This document shows positions 26,636-34,692 of a stretch of 64,000 bases of DNA, piece by piece. Under the pieces are notes generated by a model that was not told the DNA's origin, did not search any database, and was given only the letters and a program-made list of their open reading frames with translations. Position 1 is the stretch's first letter. Each line of letters starts with the position of its first letter. This DNA is from an uncultured Collinsella sp. Lineage in GTDB: Bacteria; Actinomycetota; Coriobacteriia; Coriobacteriales; Coriobacteriaceae. The position numbers and the translations under genes were made by a program. The stretch lies in assembly GCA_937982065.1 (NCBI GenBank), contig CALJMO010000052.1:299416-363415 (forward strand), given 5' to 3'.

Positions 26636-27292
26636 CTATTTACCACCTTTCATAGCCGGAATTCGGCCAACAACGGGAATACCCAGGAGCTCTTCTGCCT
26701 CTTCTGCACCGCGGATGCGGGTGTTGAGCATGTCTGCCAAAACGACATAGGCAACTGCGATAAAGATGCCCGCGAGGAACGCGACAGCAACGTACAGCAT
26801 ACGCTTGGGACCGCTGGGGGCTTCGGGGGTCTTAGCCTCGTCGATAACGTTGATGCTCTGGGCAGCGCCGACGTTCTGAGCGACCGTACTCACCGAGCTG
26901 GCCATGGCCTTTGCGACCTTAGCCGTCTCCTTGGCATCGGTGCCGGTAACCGAAAGCGTAATGACACGCGTGGTGGTCTCGGAGGAAACAGACACCTTGT
27001 AGTCATCCAGATCGGTGAGGCCCAGTTCATTGGCTGCGCCGCTCTTAACGCTATCGCTATCCAGCAGCGTGGCGATATCGTTGGAAAGCATCTGACTCGC
27101 CGAGAGATCGTTGTAGCTCATCTGGCCGCTATCGTCGGTCTTGGCGAGAATGTACATGCTCGTCGTCGCGGTATAGGTGTTGTCCATCGCAACGAAGGAC
27201 ACGATGCCCATGGCGATCGCGCAGACCACCGGAAGGGTGATGACCAGCTGAAGGTGCTTCTTCAGCAGCTGGAACAGTTCGAGAAGGGTCAT
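26636..27292 (-). CDS. Wzz-domain polysaccharide co-polymerase / kinase activator
   Basis: Membrane protein of 218 residues of the CpsC/CapA family. Transmembrane helix 1 lies at about residues 15-33 (LVITLPVVCAIAMGIVSFVAM), an extracytoplasmic Wzz domain follows, and helix 2 at about 168-188 (MLYVAVAFLAGIFIAVAYVVL) leads to a short cytoplasmic tail (IRGAEEAEELLGIPVVGRIP), the segment that activates the BY-kinase. First gene of a Wzz-kinase-phosphatase operon. The 195-bp upstream gap is AT-rich and likely holds the promoter; a TATAGA about 75 nt upstream is a possible -10. Confidence 0.9.
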   Translation of the reverse strand: MTLLELFQLLKKHLQLVITLPVVCAIAMGIVSFVAMDNTYTATTSMYILAKTDDSGQMSYNDLSASQMLSNDIATLLDSDSVKSGAANELGLTDLDDYKVSVSSETTTRVITLSVTGTDAKETAKVAKAMASSVSTVAQNVGAAQSINVIDEAKTPEAPSGPKRMLYVAVAFLAGIFIAVAYVVLADMLNTRIRGAEEAEELLGIPVVGRIPAMKGGK

Positions 27293-27487
27293 GCAGCTTG
27301 CCTTTCATTTCCCCAGTTCGGATTGACAAAACTGTCCGTATGTTATCGCATCTTTTTACCGAGACCAAACTCTATACATAAGAAACAGGCTCTCCTGTAA
27401 AAATGTCGGAAGCAATCGTATAATTGCACAACAACGCCGCACCCGAAAGTCAAATGCTGCGTCTGCATCAATATCTATGTTGTATCG

Positions 27488-28912
27488 CTATGCGAATGGC
27501 TCGTCCTGCTGTATGGGAAACGTCACCGTAATGGTGGTTCCCACGCCCAACGCGCTCGACAAATCGAGCGTGGCGTGATGATACAGGGCCGCATGCTTGA
27601 CAATGGCAAGCCCCAGGCCGGTTCCGCCGCGTGCCTTGGACCTACTCTTGTCCACGCGATAGAACCGCTCAAATACCTTGCCCTGTTCTTCAGGCGCGAT
27701 ACCGATTCCCGTGTCGGCGACCGCAAGGAACGGATGGCCTTCGTCGTTGGTGCCGCACTGCAGCGTAACCGCACCGCCGGGTCGATTGTAGCGGATGGCG
27801 TTGCTCGCCAGATTATAGATGAGCTCGTCAATCAAGCGCGACACGCCTTCGATGACCACAGGCTTGGTCTCATGACTTATCGTCACATTCGCCTGACGGG
27901 CGACCTGTTCAAGACGCTGCTCAACCGCGTAGATGGCACGCGAGAGCTCAATAGGCTCCGTGGAACCAATGGGCACCGCCTCGCCCTCAGTTGCACGCTC
28001 GGCCTCGTCCAAGTTAGACAGCGTAAGGATATCGTTGACAAGCGCTGCCAAGCGGCCCGCCTCACGATAGATGCGACCGCCAAAGTTGCGCAGGTCGCCC
28101 TCGCCCTCGACCATGCCGTTTGCGATGAGCTCGGCATAGCCCGAAATCGCCGTAAGCGGCGTCTTGAGCTCATGGGTGATATTCGCCGTGAACTCGCGGC
28201 GCATACGGTCGTTGTCCGCCAGCACCGCCATTTGGCGCTTGAGCTCCTGGCGCTGCGACTCAATACGCTCAAGCATGGGGACCATCTCGGCATAGGCGTG
28301 CTCATAGCTACGGCGCGGGTGGTCCAAATCCACCTCTTGCAAAGGCGCGATGATGGCACGGGACTCGCGGCGCGCCATAAAAAACGAGAGTACCGCACCC
28401 GCTGCTGCGATAAGCAGCATCGGCGCCACCATCGACAGCAAAATCGCCGCAACGCCAGGCTGGGCCTGCGCCAAGCGGACAACCTGGCCGTTATCAAGGG
28501 CGACGGCGCGATACAGCATAATCTCGTCGAGCGTAGAGCTTGCGCGCTCCGCGGAACCCAAACCACTCTCAAAGGCCTCGATGACCTCGGGGCGATCGCC
28601 ATGGTTGGGCAGTGTGGAAGGCGACGCCTCGTTGTCGTAGGCAACCGATCCATCCTTGTTAATCAGCGTGATGCGCAAGTCCTCTCGATCGAGGCTACGC
28701 AAGAACGGGATGGGCTCCTGCTGCTCGTCGAGGGCGGCAGCAATGAGCTCGGTTTCTTGCGCCAGGTTGGCACTCGTGGCATCCGCCAAGGTGTTTTGCA
28801 CAAAGAACGCACCCAGCACCGTAAACGCCACGATAACCGCCATGGCGCAGACAAAGATCGTCACAAAAACGCGGTGCGACAGCGTATGTTTTCCCTGGGG
28901 GGCGAAGACCAC
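27488..28912 (-). CDS. Sensor histidine kinase, PhoR-like
   Basis: Transmembrane kinase of 474 residues: helix 1 about 15-38, extracytoplasmic sensor about 39-155, helix 2 about 157-180, then dimerisation/phosphoacceptor FTANITHELKTPL with the His at 247. The catalytic domain has an N-box (NLASNAIRYNRPGG), ADTGIGIA (G1) and GGTGLGLAIVKHA (G2). It starts with GTG at 28912, 3 nt after the response-regulator stop, with GGAGGAG inside the end of that gene. It resembles PhoR/ResE-type kinases, and the neighbouring pstB suggests phosphate sensing; this is inference. Confidence 0.9.
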   Translation of the reverse strand: MVFAPQGKHTLSHRVFVTIFVCAMAVIVAFTVLGAFFVQNTLADATSANLAQETELIAAALDEQQEPIPFLRSLDREDLRITLINKDGSVAYDNEASPSTLPNHGDRPEVIEAFESGLGSAERASSTLDEIMLYRAVALDNGQVVRLAQAQPGVAAILLSMVAPMLLIAAAGAVLSFFMARRESRAIIAPLQEVDLDHPRRSYEHAYAEMVPMLERIESQRQELKRQMAVLADNDRMRREFTANITHELKTPLTAISGYAELIANGMVEGEGDLRNFGGRIYREAGRLAALVNDILTLSNLDEAERATEGEAVPIGSTEPIELSRAIYAVEQRLEQVARQANVTISHETKPVVIEGVSRLIDELIYNLASNAIRYNRPGGAVTLQCGTNDEGHPFLAVADTGIGIAPEEQGKVFERFYRVDKSRSKARGGTGLGLAIVKHAALYHHATLDLSSALGVGTTITVTFPIQQDEPFA

Positions 28913-28915
28913 GGG

Positions 28916-29644
28916 TTACTCCTCCGATGCGGTGGCCGCGGTGTCGTCACCTTCGGCACCATCACCGGCAGAAGGCTCGGCCAAGCGGTAGCCCACGCCG
29001 CGCACGGTCTCGATGGCGCTGGCATGCTCGCCCAGTTTTTGGCGAAGCGTCTGCACGTGCACGTCAACGGTGCGCGAACCGCCGTCGAAGTCCCAGCCCC
29101 ACACGCTCTGCAGCAACGACTCGCGGGTAAAGACCACGCCGGGCTTGCGCATGAGGTACTCGAGCAGGTCGAACTCGCGCAGGGTGAGCTTAAGCGACTC
29201 GCCGGCAACAGTCACCTCACGATGGCTGGGCGAGAGCACAATGTCGCCCACGCTGAGCACATCGCTTGCCTGTTTGACCATGCCGCCGCGACGCAGCAGT
29301 GCGCGGCAGCGGCTGGCGAGCTCCATGAGCGAAAACGGCTTAGTCAGGTAATCGTCGGCACCGCCATCGAGCGCCATCACCTTGTCGAGCTCGGTATCCT
29401 TGGCGGTAAGCATCATGATGGGCACCGTCGCCGTCAGGCGATCGGCACGCAGTCGACGCATAATCGCCAAGCCATCGGTATCGGGCAGCATGATGTCGAG
29501 CAGGACGGCATCGGGTACCCGTCGCGCCACGGCAGCCTTAAACTCACCGTCGCACGAAAAGCCTTCGGCCTCAATCCCCTGCTTGCGCAGCGCATAGACC
29601 GTCAAATCCCTGATGTTGTCATCGTCCTCGACGTAATAGATCAT
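28916..29644 (-). CDS. Response regulator, PhoB/OmpR family
   Basis: DNA-binding regulator of 242 residues. Receiver domain: acidic pocket YYVEDDDN, phosphoacceptor Asp at about 50 (AVLLDIMLPDTDG), switch TAKD and Lys in YLTKPF. Winged-helix C-terminal domain with LTLREFDLLEYLMRKPGVVFTRESLLQSVWGWDF. The ATG at 29644 (MIYYVEDD) has AAAGGGG 6 nt upstream. It is the partner of the kinase at 27488-28912 (3 nt apart) and lies 64 nt after pstB, a spacer holding the 12-bp palindrome AAAGGTACCTTT. Confidence 0.92.
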   Translation of the reverse strand: MIYYVEDDDNIRDLTVYALRKQGIEAEGFSCDGEFKAAVARRVPDAVLLDIMLPDTDGLAIMRRLRADRLTATVPIMMLTAKDTELDKVMALDGGADDYLTKPFSLMELASRCRALLRRGGMVKQASDVLSVGDIVLSPSHREVTVAGESLKLTLREFDLLEYLMRKPGVVFTRESLLQSVWGWDFDGGSRTVDVHVQTLRQKLGEHASAIETVRGVGYRLAEPSAGDGAEGDDTAATASEE

Positions 29645-29708
29645 GTTGAACCCCTTTGCGGCCGGCATGACCGCATCTTAACCCTAAAGGTACCTTTACT
29701 AGATGGTA

Positions 29709-30584
29709 TCAGCCAAAACGCCCCGTCAAATAATCCGCCGTGCGCGGATCGGTCGGATTCTTGAAGAGTTGCGCGGTGGGCGCGTGCTCCACCAGCTCAC
29801 CCAGCAAAAAGAATGCGACCGAATCGGAGATACGCGCCGCCTGCTGCATATTGTGCGTAACGACCACGAGCGTGCAGGTCTCTTTGAGCTCGCAGGCCAG
29901 CTGCTCCACCACCAGCGTCGACACAGGGTCGAGTGCTGAGGTCGGCTCGTCCATCAGCAGAATGTCGGGCTGCACGGCAAGTGCGCGGGCGATGCACAGA
30001 CGCTGCTGCTGGCCGCCCGAAAGACCCAGACCCGACTCTTTGAGCTTGTCCTTGACCTCATCCCATAGCGCAGCGCGACGAAGGGAGTCCTCGACCAGCT
30101 CATCCAGCGCAGCGCGATCGCGCACACCCATACCGCGCGGACCATACGCGACGTTGTCGTAGATGCTCATGGGAAACGGGTTGGGGCGCTGGAACACCAT
30201 GCCCACGCGCTGGCGAAGGCGGCAGATGTCGTAGTCGCCCAGGATATCTTGACCATCGAGCGCAATCTTGCCCTCGATGCGGCAGTCCTTGATGCCGTCG
30301 TTCATGCGGTTAAAGCAGCGCAGCAACGTGGACTTTCCGCAGCCCGAAGGCCCGATGAACGAGGTGATCTGCTTGTCGCGGATCTTGATATTCACGTCCT
30401 TGAGCGCATGGTGGTCGCCATAGAACAGGTCGAGGCCCTCAACATCGATTCGCGTCGGCGAGGCGGCAAGATCCTCTGCCGTGGGGCGAGTCGCATCCCC
30501 AACCTCGCGCTCGTGCGCGGCCTCGGCCTGCGCTTTCATGAGTTCTTCAAGCTCCGTGGGCTCCACAGCCGCAGCAGCCGTCAT
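29709..30584 (-). CDS. pstB: Phosphate ABC transporter ATP-binding protein PstB
   Basis: ATPase of the high-affinity phosphate importer, 291 residues. The core shows Walker A GPSGCGKST, family sequence NRMNDGIKDCRIEGKIALDGQDI, Q-loop VFQRPNPFPMSIYDNVAYGPR, signature LSGGQQQR, Walker B ILLMDEPTSALDP and H-loop THNMQQAARISD. An acidic N-terminal extension of about 40 residues precedes the ABC domain. The ATG at 30584 follows GGAGG at 8 nt. No pstS, pstC, pstA or phoU is adjacent: the gene sits alone between two two-component systems, so it must work with membrane subunits encoded elsewhere or serve as a second copy. Confidence 0.92.
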   Translation of the reverse strand: MTAAAAVEPTELEELMKAQAEAAHEREVGDATRPTAEDLAASPTRIDVEGLDLFYGDHHALKDVNIKIRDKQITSFIGPSGCGKSTLLRCFNRMNDGIKDCRIEGKIALDGQDILGDYDICRLRQRVGMVFQRPNPFPMSIYDNVAYGPRGMGVRDRAALDELVEDSLRRAALWDEVKDKLKESGLGLSGGQQQRLCIARALAVQPDILLMDEPTSALDPVSTLVVEQLACELKETCTLVVVTHNMQQAARISDSVAFFLLGELVEHAPTAQLFKNPTDPRTADYLTGRFG

Positions 30585-30687
30585 ACCGCATACCTCCACA
30601 TCGATATCAATTCAGCAGTATCGATAGTAGGAATCGCGGCTCATATGCACGTGAGCGCATTGTCAAGTGTTTGTAAGGGCACGCTGG

Positions 30688-31926
30688 CTATGCGGCGGGC
30701 AGCTCGATGGTGAATAGCGTGTGTTCGGGCGTCGATTCACATGCAACGGTACCGCCGTGCGCGCATACGATCTCCTTGGCGATGGCAAGCCCCAGTCCAG
30801 CGCCGCCGCGATTGGTCGCACGCGCCGCATCCAGGCGATAGAACTTCTCAAAGATCACCTTGAGCTTAGCCGCAGGGATGGGATCGCCCTGATTGATAAA
30901 GCGCACGCGCACGCCACCGCCGTCCCGGCGCCTGGCCTCGATCGTGATGGTCGAGCCCTCATAGCTATAGGCAATAGCGTTTTTCATGATGTTGTTGAAC
31001 ACGCGAGCCATTTTGTCGCCATCCACGAGCACCGTCAGGTCCTCGCGAATATCAACTTGGACTTCCTTATGCTGCTCGTTGAGGATGGGATAGAACTCGT
31101 CAGTCACCTGAGCCAGCAGCAACCCCAGATCAACATAGCCGCGCGTGAGCACGATATCGTGGAAGTCAAAGCGCGTGATATCGAAGAACTCTTCGATGAG
31201 CGTATCGAGCCGGTGCGCCTTGTCGAGCGCCACGCCCGTAAAGTGCGCACGTTGCTCAACCGGCAGCTCGGGAGCCTCTTGCAGCAGCGAAAGATAGCCC
31301 ACCACACTGGCAAGCGGGGTGCGTAGGTCATGTGCCAAGTACGTGACCAAATCGTCCTTGCGATGCGACTCGTCACGCAGAGCTTGCTGCACCTTGCGCT
31401 CACGGTCACGCACGCGGTTAAGGGCGCCCTCGACCTCCAAGAAGTCGCCGTCGATGTTATCCCAGGTGTCGGGGTGATCGATCAGGCGATCTTGAATACG
31501 AGCGGCCAGCACACAATCGGCATGCTGCTCGCCCTGCTCGTAGCCCTGGTAGTACAGGGCGCGGCCACACAAGAACAGCACGCACGCGGCAAGCGCCAGC
31601 ACAAAGCCAAGCATGTTGAATACAAAGCCGGCATCGAACAGCACCGGCCCTTCGATGCCGCCGAGCGCCATGGCGCCAATCGCCAACGTCATGGCCCACG
31701 CGGCGCCGCCAATCACCACGCAGCGGCACACGATCTCAAATCGATCGATCAGCAAAAAGCCGACAAGCAGCACCGCCAAGATTCCGACGATGTTGTCGAT
31801 GCCAATCAGCAGCAGGCTCAGCAAAAAGAGCAGCACCGTTGCAAGCGCGCGGTTGTCGACGACCGACCTCACGTATTCAAAGAGCCGATCGGGCACCTCG
31901 AACGCTTGCCTATCGTCTTTTGTCAT
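30688..31926 (-). CDS. Sensor histidine kinase, VanS-like
   Basis: Membrane kinase of 412 residues with about four N-terminal helices (about 29-60, 69-91 and 101-122) and almost no extracytoplasmic domain. Phosphoacceptor region YLAHDLRTPLASVVGYLSLL with the His at about 199; N-box IMKNAIAYSYEG; GGAGLGLAIAKEI. The HDLRTPL box and overall layout resemble VanS/intramembrane-sensing kinases of Gram-positives, which respond to cell-envelope stress. It lies 26 nt after the regulator gene, with RBS GTGAGGAT. A D,D-carboxypeptidase gene diverges from this operon. Confidence 0.9.
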   Translation of the reverse strand: MTKDDRQAFEVPDRLFEYVRSVVDNRALATVLLFLLSLLLIGIDNIVGILAVLLVGFLLIDRFEIVCRCVVIGGAAWAMTLAIGAMALGGIEGPVLFDAGFVFNMLGFVLALAACVLFLCGRALYYQGYEQGEQHADCVLAARIQDRLIDHPDTWDNIDGDFLEVEGALNRVRDRERKVQQALRDESHRKDDLVTYLAHDLRTPLASVVGYLSLLQEAPELPVEQRAHFTGVALDKAHRLDTLIEEFFDITRFDFHDIVLTRGYVDLGLLLAQVTDEFYPILNEQHKEVQVDIREDLTVLVDGDKMARVFNNIMKNAIAYSYEGSTITIEARRRDGGGVRVRFINQGDPIPAAKLKVIFEKFYRLDAARATNRGGAGLGLAIAKEIVCAHGGTVACESTPEHTLFTIELPAA

Positions 31927-31952
31927 ATCAAGATCCTCACAAGCGAAAAGCG

Positions 31953-32648
31953 TTATTCGATGATGTAGCCGACGCCCCAGACGTTTTTGATAAAGCGCGG
32001 CTTTTGTGCGTCATCGCCGATCTTTTCGCGCAGGTGGCGAATGTGTACCATCACCGTATTGTTGGAGCCGGGCATAAAGTCCTCGTTCCACACTGCGCGG
32101 AACAGGTCCTCCACGGCCACCACGCTGCCGCGATGCTCGACCAGATACAGCAAGATTGAATACTCGGTGGGCGTGAGGCGTACCGGTGAACCGTCCACCG
32201 TCACGGAACGAGCATCGCGGTTGATCTCCAAGCCGTCGAGCTGAATGGTCGGCGACTCGGCCGCCTGCGCACGGCTACCGTAGCTGGTGTAGCGGCGAAG
32301 CTGAGCGTGCACACGCGCGATGAGCTCCAGCGGGCGGAACGGCTTGACCACGTAATCGTCCGCGCCAAGCGAAAGGCCCTCGATCTTGTCTTGCTGGGCA
32401 TCGCGCGCCGTCAGCATGATCACGGGATAGGTATGGCTGGAACGGATCGTACGCAGCAGCTCAAACCCATCGATATCGGGCAGCATGACATCAAGCAGCG
32501 CCAGATCGAACTCCTGCTCCAAAATCGCCTTGGCAGCATCGGCCCCGCTATAGGCAATCTGGACATCAAAGCCCTCTTTTGTAAGGTAGATGCCAACCAA
32601 GTCGGCGATGGCCTTCTCGTCATCAACTACCAAAATGCGCTCGTTCAT
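31953..32648 (-). CDS. Response regulator, VanR-like OmpR family
   Basis: Regulator of 231 residues: receiver ILVVDDEKAIADLVGIYL, phosphoacceptor Asp53 (LALLDVMLPDIDG), TARD, Lys in YVVKPFRPLELIARV. Winged helix: LTPTEYSILLYLVEHRGSVVAVEDLFRAVW and NNTVMVHIRHLREKIG. RBS AGAGGAG is 5 nt before the ATG. First gene of a regulator-kinase pair; diverges from the secreted D,D-carboxypeptidase gene, with 197 bp between start codons, so it may control that gene as VanR controls vanY-type genes. Confidence 0.92.
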   Translation of the reverse strand: MNERILVVDDEKAIADLVGIYLTKEGFDVQIAYSGADAAKAILEQEFDLALLDVMLPDIDGFELLRTIRSSHTYPVIMLTARDAQQDKIEGLSLGADDYVVKPFRPLELIARVHAQLRRYTSYGSRAQAAESPTIQLDGLEINRDARSVTVDGSPVRLTPTEYSILLYLVEHRGSVVAVEDLFRAVWNEDFMPGSNNTVMVHIRHLREKIGDDAQKPRFIKNVWGVGYIIE

Positions 32649-32845
32649 GCGTGCTCCTCTCGCGCTCCATTATGCCTGAGGCGACGCACGCCACACACAA
32701 CAAGCGTGGGTGATTAAGTCGGCCTTAAGCACCCTTGTGCCCGTTCGGGTGCGGATGTGGGCCAAGCGCGCACGCGATGATCGCCGACGCCGGCAAACGA
32801 TATACTCTAGTTTCAGAAGAGACCATCCCGTCGAAAGCGAAATCT

Positions 32846-34186
32846 GTGAAGTCCCTCACCTCTTTTGCAAAGCGCTCAGCCCAGCTTGCCGCCGGCTTTG
32901 TCTGCGCTATCGCCCTTGCCGCTGGCGCGCCCACCGTCGCCGGCGCCCAAGTGCTCACGACCGACAATGTTTGCGGCAAAACCGCCGATGCGCGCGGCAT
33001 CACGGCCGAAAACCTGCCCGATATCGATGCGACCAATGCCCTCGTCATGGGCAAAGACGGCACCGTCTACTATGGGCGCGGTGCCGATGAGCAGGTCAAG
33101 ATTGCCTCGATCACCAAGGTCATGACCGCAATCCTAACCGTCGAGAATTGCAAGATGGACGAGAAGGTCACGGTGAGCAACGCCGCAGCCACCGTGGGTA
33201 ATTCGACCGCCGGCTTGCTCGAAGGCGACGAGCTTACCGTGGAGCAGGCACTGCGCGGCTTGATGATTCCCTCGGGCAACGACGCCGCCATCGTGCTCGC
33301 CGAATATGTGGGCAAGAAAATCGACCCTAAGACCAAAGACGCCGAGGCCACATTTGTGAAGGCCATGAACGAGCGTGCCAAGAAACTCGGCTGCACCGGT
33401 ACGCTTTTTGAAAACCCGCATGGTCTTGACTTTGATGAGTGGGCTGGCGATATGCACTCAACCGCACACGACGTAGCGCTGATGATGCAGGAGGCCATGA
33501 AAAACGACACGATCCGCGAGGTCGTAGCGAGCGAGGATTCCTGGATCGAGGTCACGGGCGCCGACGGCACCGACCATTCGCATTCCATGGACACGCATAA
33601 CTATTTGCTGGGCCAAGATGGCAACATCGGTGGCAAGACCGGCACCACCGACGATGCAGGCTATTGCTTTACGAGTGCCTACAACCGCGATGGCGACGAG
33701 ATCTACACCGTCGTTTTGAACTCCACTACCACCGACCAGCGCTTTACCGATACCGCAACCCTTGCCAATTGGTACTACGGTCACAAGGTGACGGTCGCGA
33801 TCGCCAACACGCAGGAAAAGACCGCCAACGACAACCCGCTTATGGCACGCATTAGCCAGACAGATTGGACGGACAAGACGATCGACGCCACGCTCGCCGA
33901 CCCCACGGCGCAAGCGACCGTGTTTTCCCTTGCCGGCGAGGTGACCGAAAAGGTTAGCTACGACGATCTTTCGGGCACGGTGCATGTGGGCGACAAGGTG
34001 GGCAGCGTTACGCTCAAGCAAGACGGCACCAAGATCGCCGTCATGGACCTGGTTGCTGACGAGGAAGGCGCAGGGCCGAATCCCATTGAGTGGCTCCTTG
34101 TGAAGCTCGACCGCCTGGGCCGCCGCATCGACAACCGCCCACTCACGGCAGAAAGCGAGACCGTCGCCAAGGCGCCCGAGATGTAA
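32846..34186 (+). CDS. D-alanyl-D-alanine carboxypeptidase (PBP5/DacA-like, S11)
   Basis: Secreted peptidoglycan-trimming enzyme, 446 residues, removing the terminal D-Ala of stem peptides. Signal peptide MKSLTSFAKRSAQLAAGF and onward, ending near VAGA-Q. Catalytic triad motifs: S88-x-x-K91 (SITK), S143-G-N (PSGND) and K264-TG (GKTGTT). A PBP5_C-like beta domain follows, then a C-terminal amphipathic stretch NPIEWLLVKLDRLGRR that may anchor it to the membrane. The GTG at 32846 is chosen because TATACT at 32801-32806 looks like its -10 box and the signal peptide then starts normally; the frame is open to 32735. It diverges from the VanRS-like pair. Confidence 0.9.
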   Translation: MKSLTSFAKRSAQLAAGFVCAIALAAGAPTVAGAQVLTTDNVCGKTADARGITAENLPDIDATNALVMGKDGTVYYGRGADEQVKIASITKVMTAILTVENCKMDEKVTVSNAAATVGNSTAGLLEGDELTVEQALRGLMIPSGNDAAIVLAEYVGKKIDPKTKDAEATFVKAMNERAKKLGCTGTLFENPHGLDFDEWAGDMHSTAHDVALMMQEAMKNDTIREVVASEDSWIEVTGADGTDHSHSMDTHNYLLGQDGNIGGKTGTTDDAGYCFTSAYNRDGDEIYTVVLNSTTTDQRFTDTATLANWYYGHKVTVAIANTQEKTANDNPLMARISQTDWTDKTIDATLADPTAQATVFSLAGEVTEKVSYDDLSGTVHVGDKVGSVTLKQDGTKIAVMDLVADEEGAGPNPIEWLLVKLDRLGRRIDNRPLTAESETVAKAPEM

Positions 34187-34209
34187 GATCGAAGAACAAT
34201 ACACTCGCT

Positions 34210-34244
34210 GAAAGGAGGTGTCCGAAAGGATGCCTCCTTTTTTT
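34210..34244 (+). terminator. Terminator of the carboxypeptidase gene
   Basis: AAAGGAGG ... CCTCCTTT stem followed by TTTTTT, 24 nt past the stop; a standard intrinsic terminator on the plus strand. Confidence 0.8.
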
Positions 34245-34463
34245 GAGGGTTCGAATCCCCAGCGCCCTTTCTCGATAATAAAAAAGGGCCCCCGATGGGA
34301 CCCTTCTTTAAAGTTAAACTGGCGGAGAGCTGGGGATGTCCGGACATGCTACGCATGCCCTCCGGCTTCAAAGCCTGACGGCTTTTCGCCCACGGGCTAC
34401 AAACGCTTTCGCGTTTGCTTAACGCCCGTGCCCTCTGGGGTTCGAATCCCCAGCCTCCTTTCT
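34245..34463 (-). repeat. Disrupted tRNA-Ser-like unit with hairpin-rich insert
   Basis: In minus-strand order: a T-arm-like palindrome (34435-34453), then about 97 nt of GC-rich hairpins (34337-34433; for example CAAACGC-GAAA-GCGTTTG enclosed by CACGGGC/GCCCGTG). The last 17 nt of the tRNA-Ser gene follow (34320-34336: T-stem 3' strand, acceptor, CCA), then a copy of the tRNA-Ser terminator (34279-34305) and a second T-arm-like sequence (34245-34263). No D-arm or anticodon arm remains, so it cannot make a normal tRNA. Same layout as 37795-37945 and 42774-42915. Confidence 0.75.
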
Positions 34464-34468
34464 CCGCA

Positions 34469-34495
34469 CAAAAAAGGGCCCCAAATGGGACCCTT
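34469..34495 (-). terminator. Intrinsic terminator of tRNA-Ser
   Basis: AAGGGTCCC-ATTT-GGGGCCCTT followed by TTTT on the minus strand, 15 nt after the tRNA CCA end. The same hairpin is duplicated at 34279-34305 behind the disrupted copy. Confidence 0.85.
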
Positions 34496-34509
34496 CTTCA
34501 AATTCGTAC

Positions 34510-34600
34510 TGGCGGAGAGCTGGGGATTCGAACCCCAGATGCCCTTTTGGGGCATACTCGCTTAGCAGGCGAGCACCTTCGGCCTCTCGGTCAGCTCTCC
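34510..34600 (-). tRNA. tRNA-Ser(GCT)
   Basis: A 91-nt gene with encoded CCA. Acceptor GGAGAGC/GCTCTCC, anticodon stem CTCGC/GCGAG around CTGCTAA (anticodon GCT, reads AGC/AGU), a long class II variable arm (GCCCC-AAAA-GGGC), and T-arm CTGGG-GTTCGAATC-CCCAG. Confidence 0.95.
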
Positions 34601-34692
34601 GTAACAGCCGTTCTATAGTAACCAAACAGCCAAGGATGGGCAAGAGGAAATTTTCTAATTGCCTAGCATCCTTTCCTCCTTGGAAGCTTCGC

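Noticed and set aside
34245..34453. T-arm-like palindromes read as extra functional tRNA genes
   Set aside because: No D-arm, anticodon stem or matching acceptor could be found around them; only the T-arm or 3' end remains.
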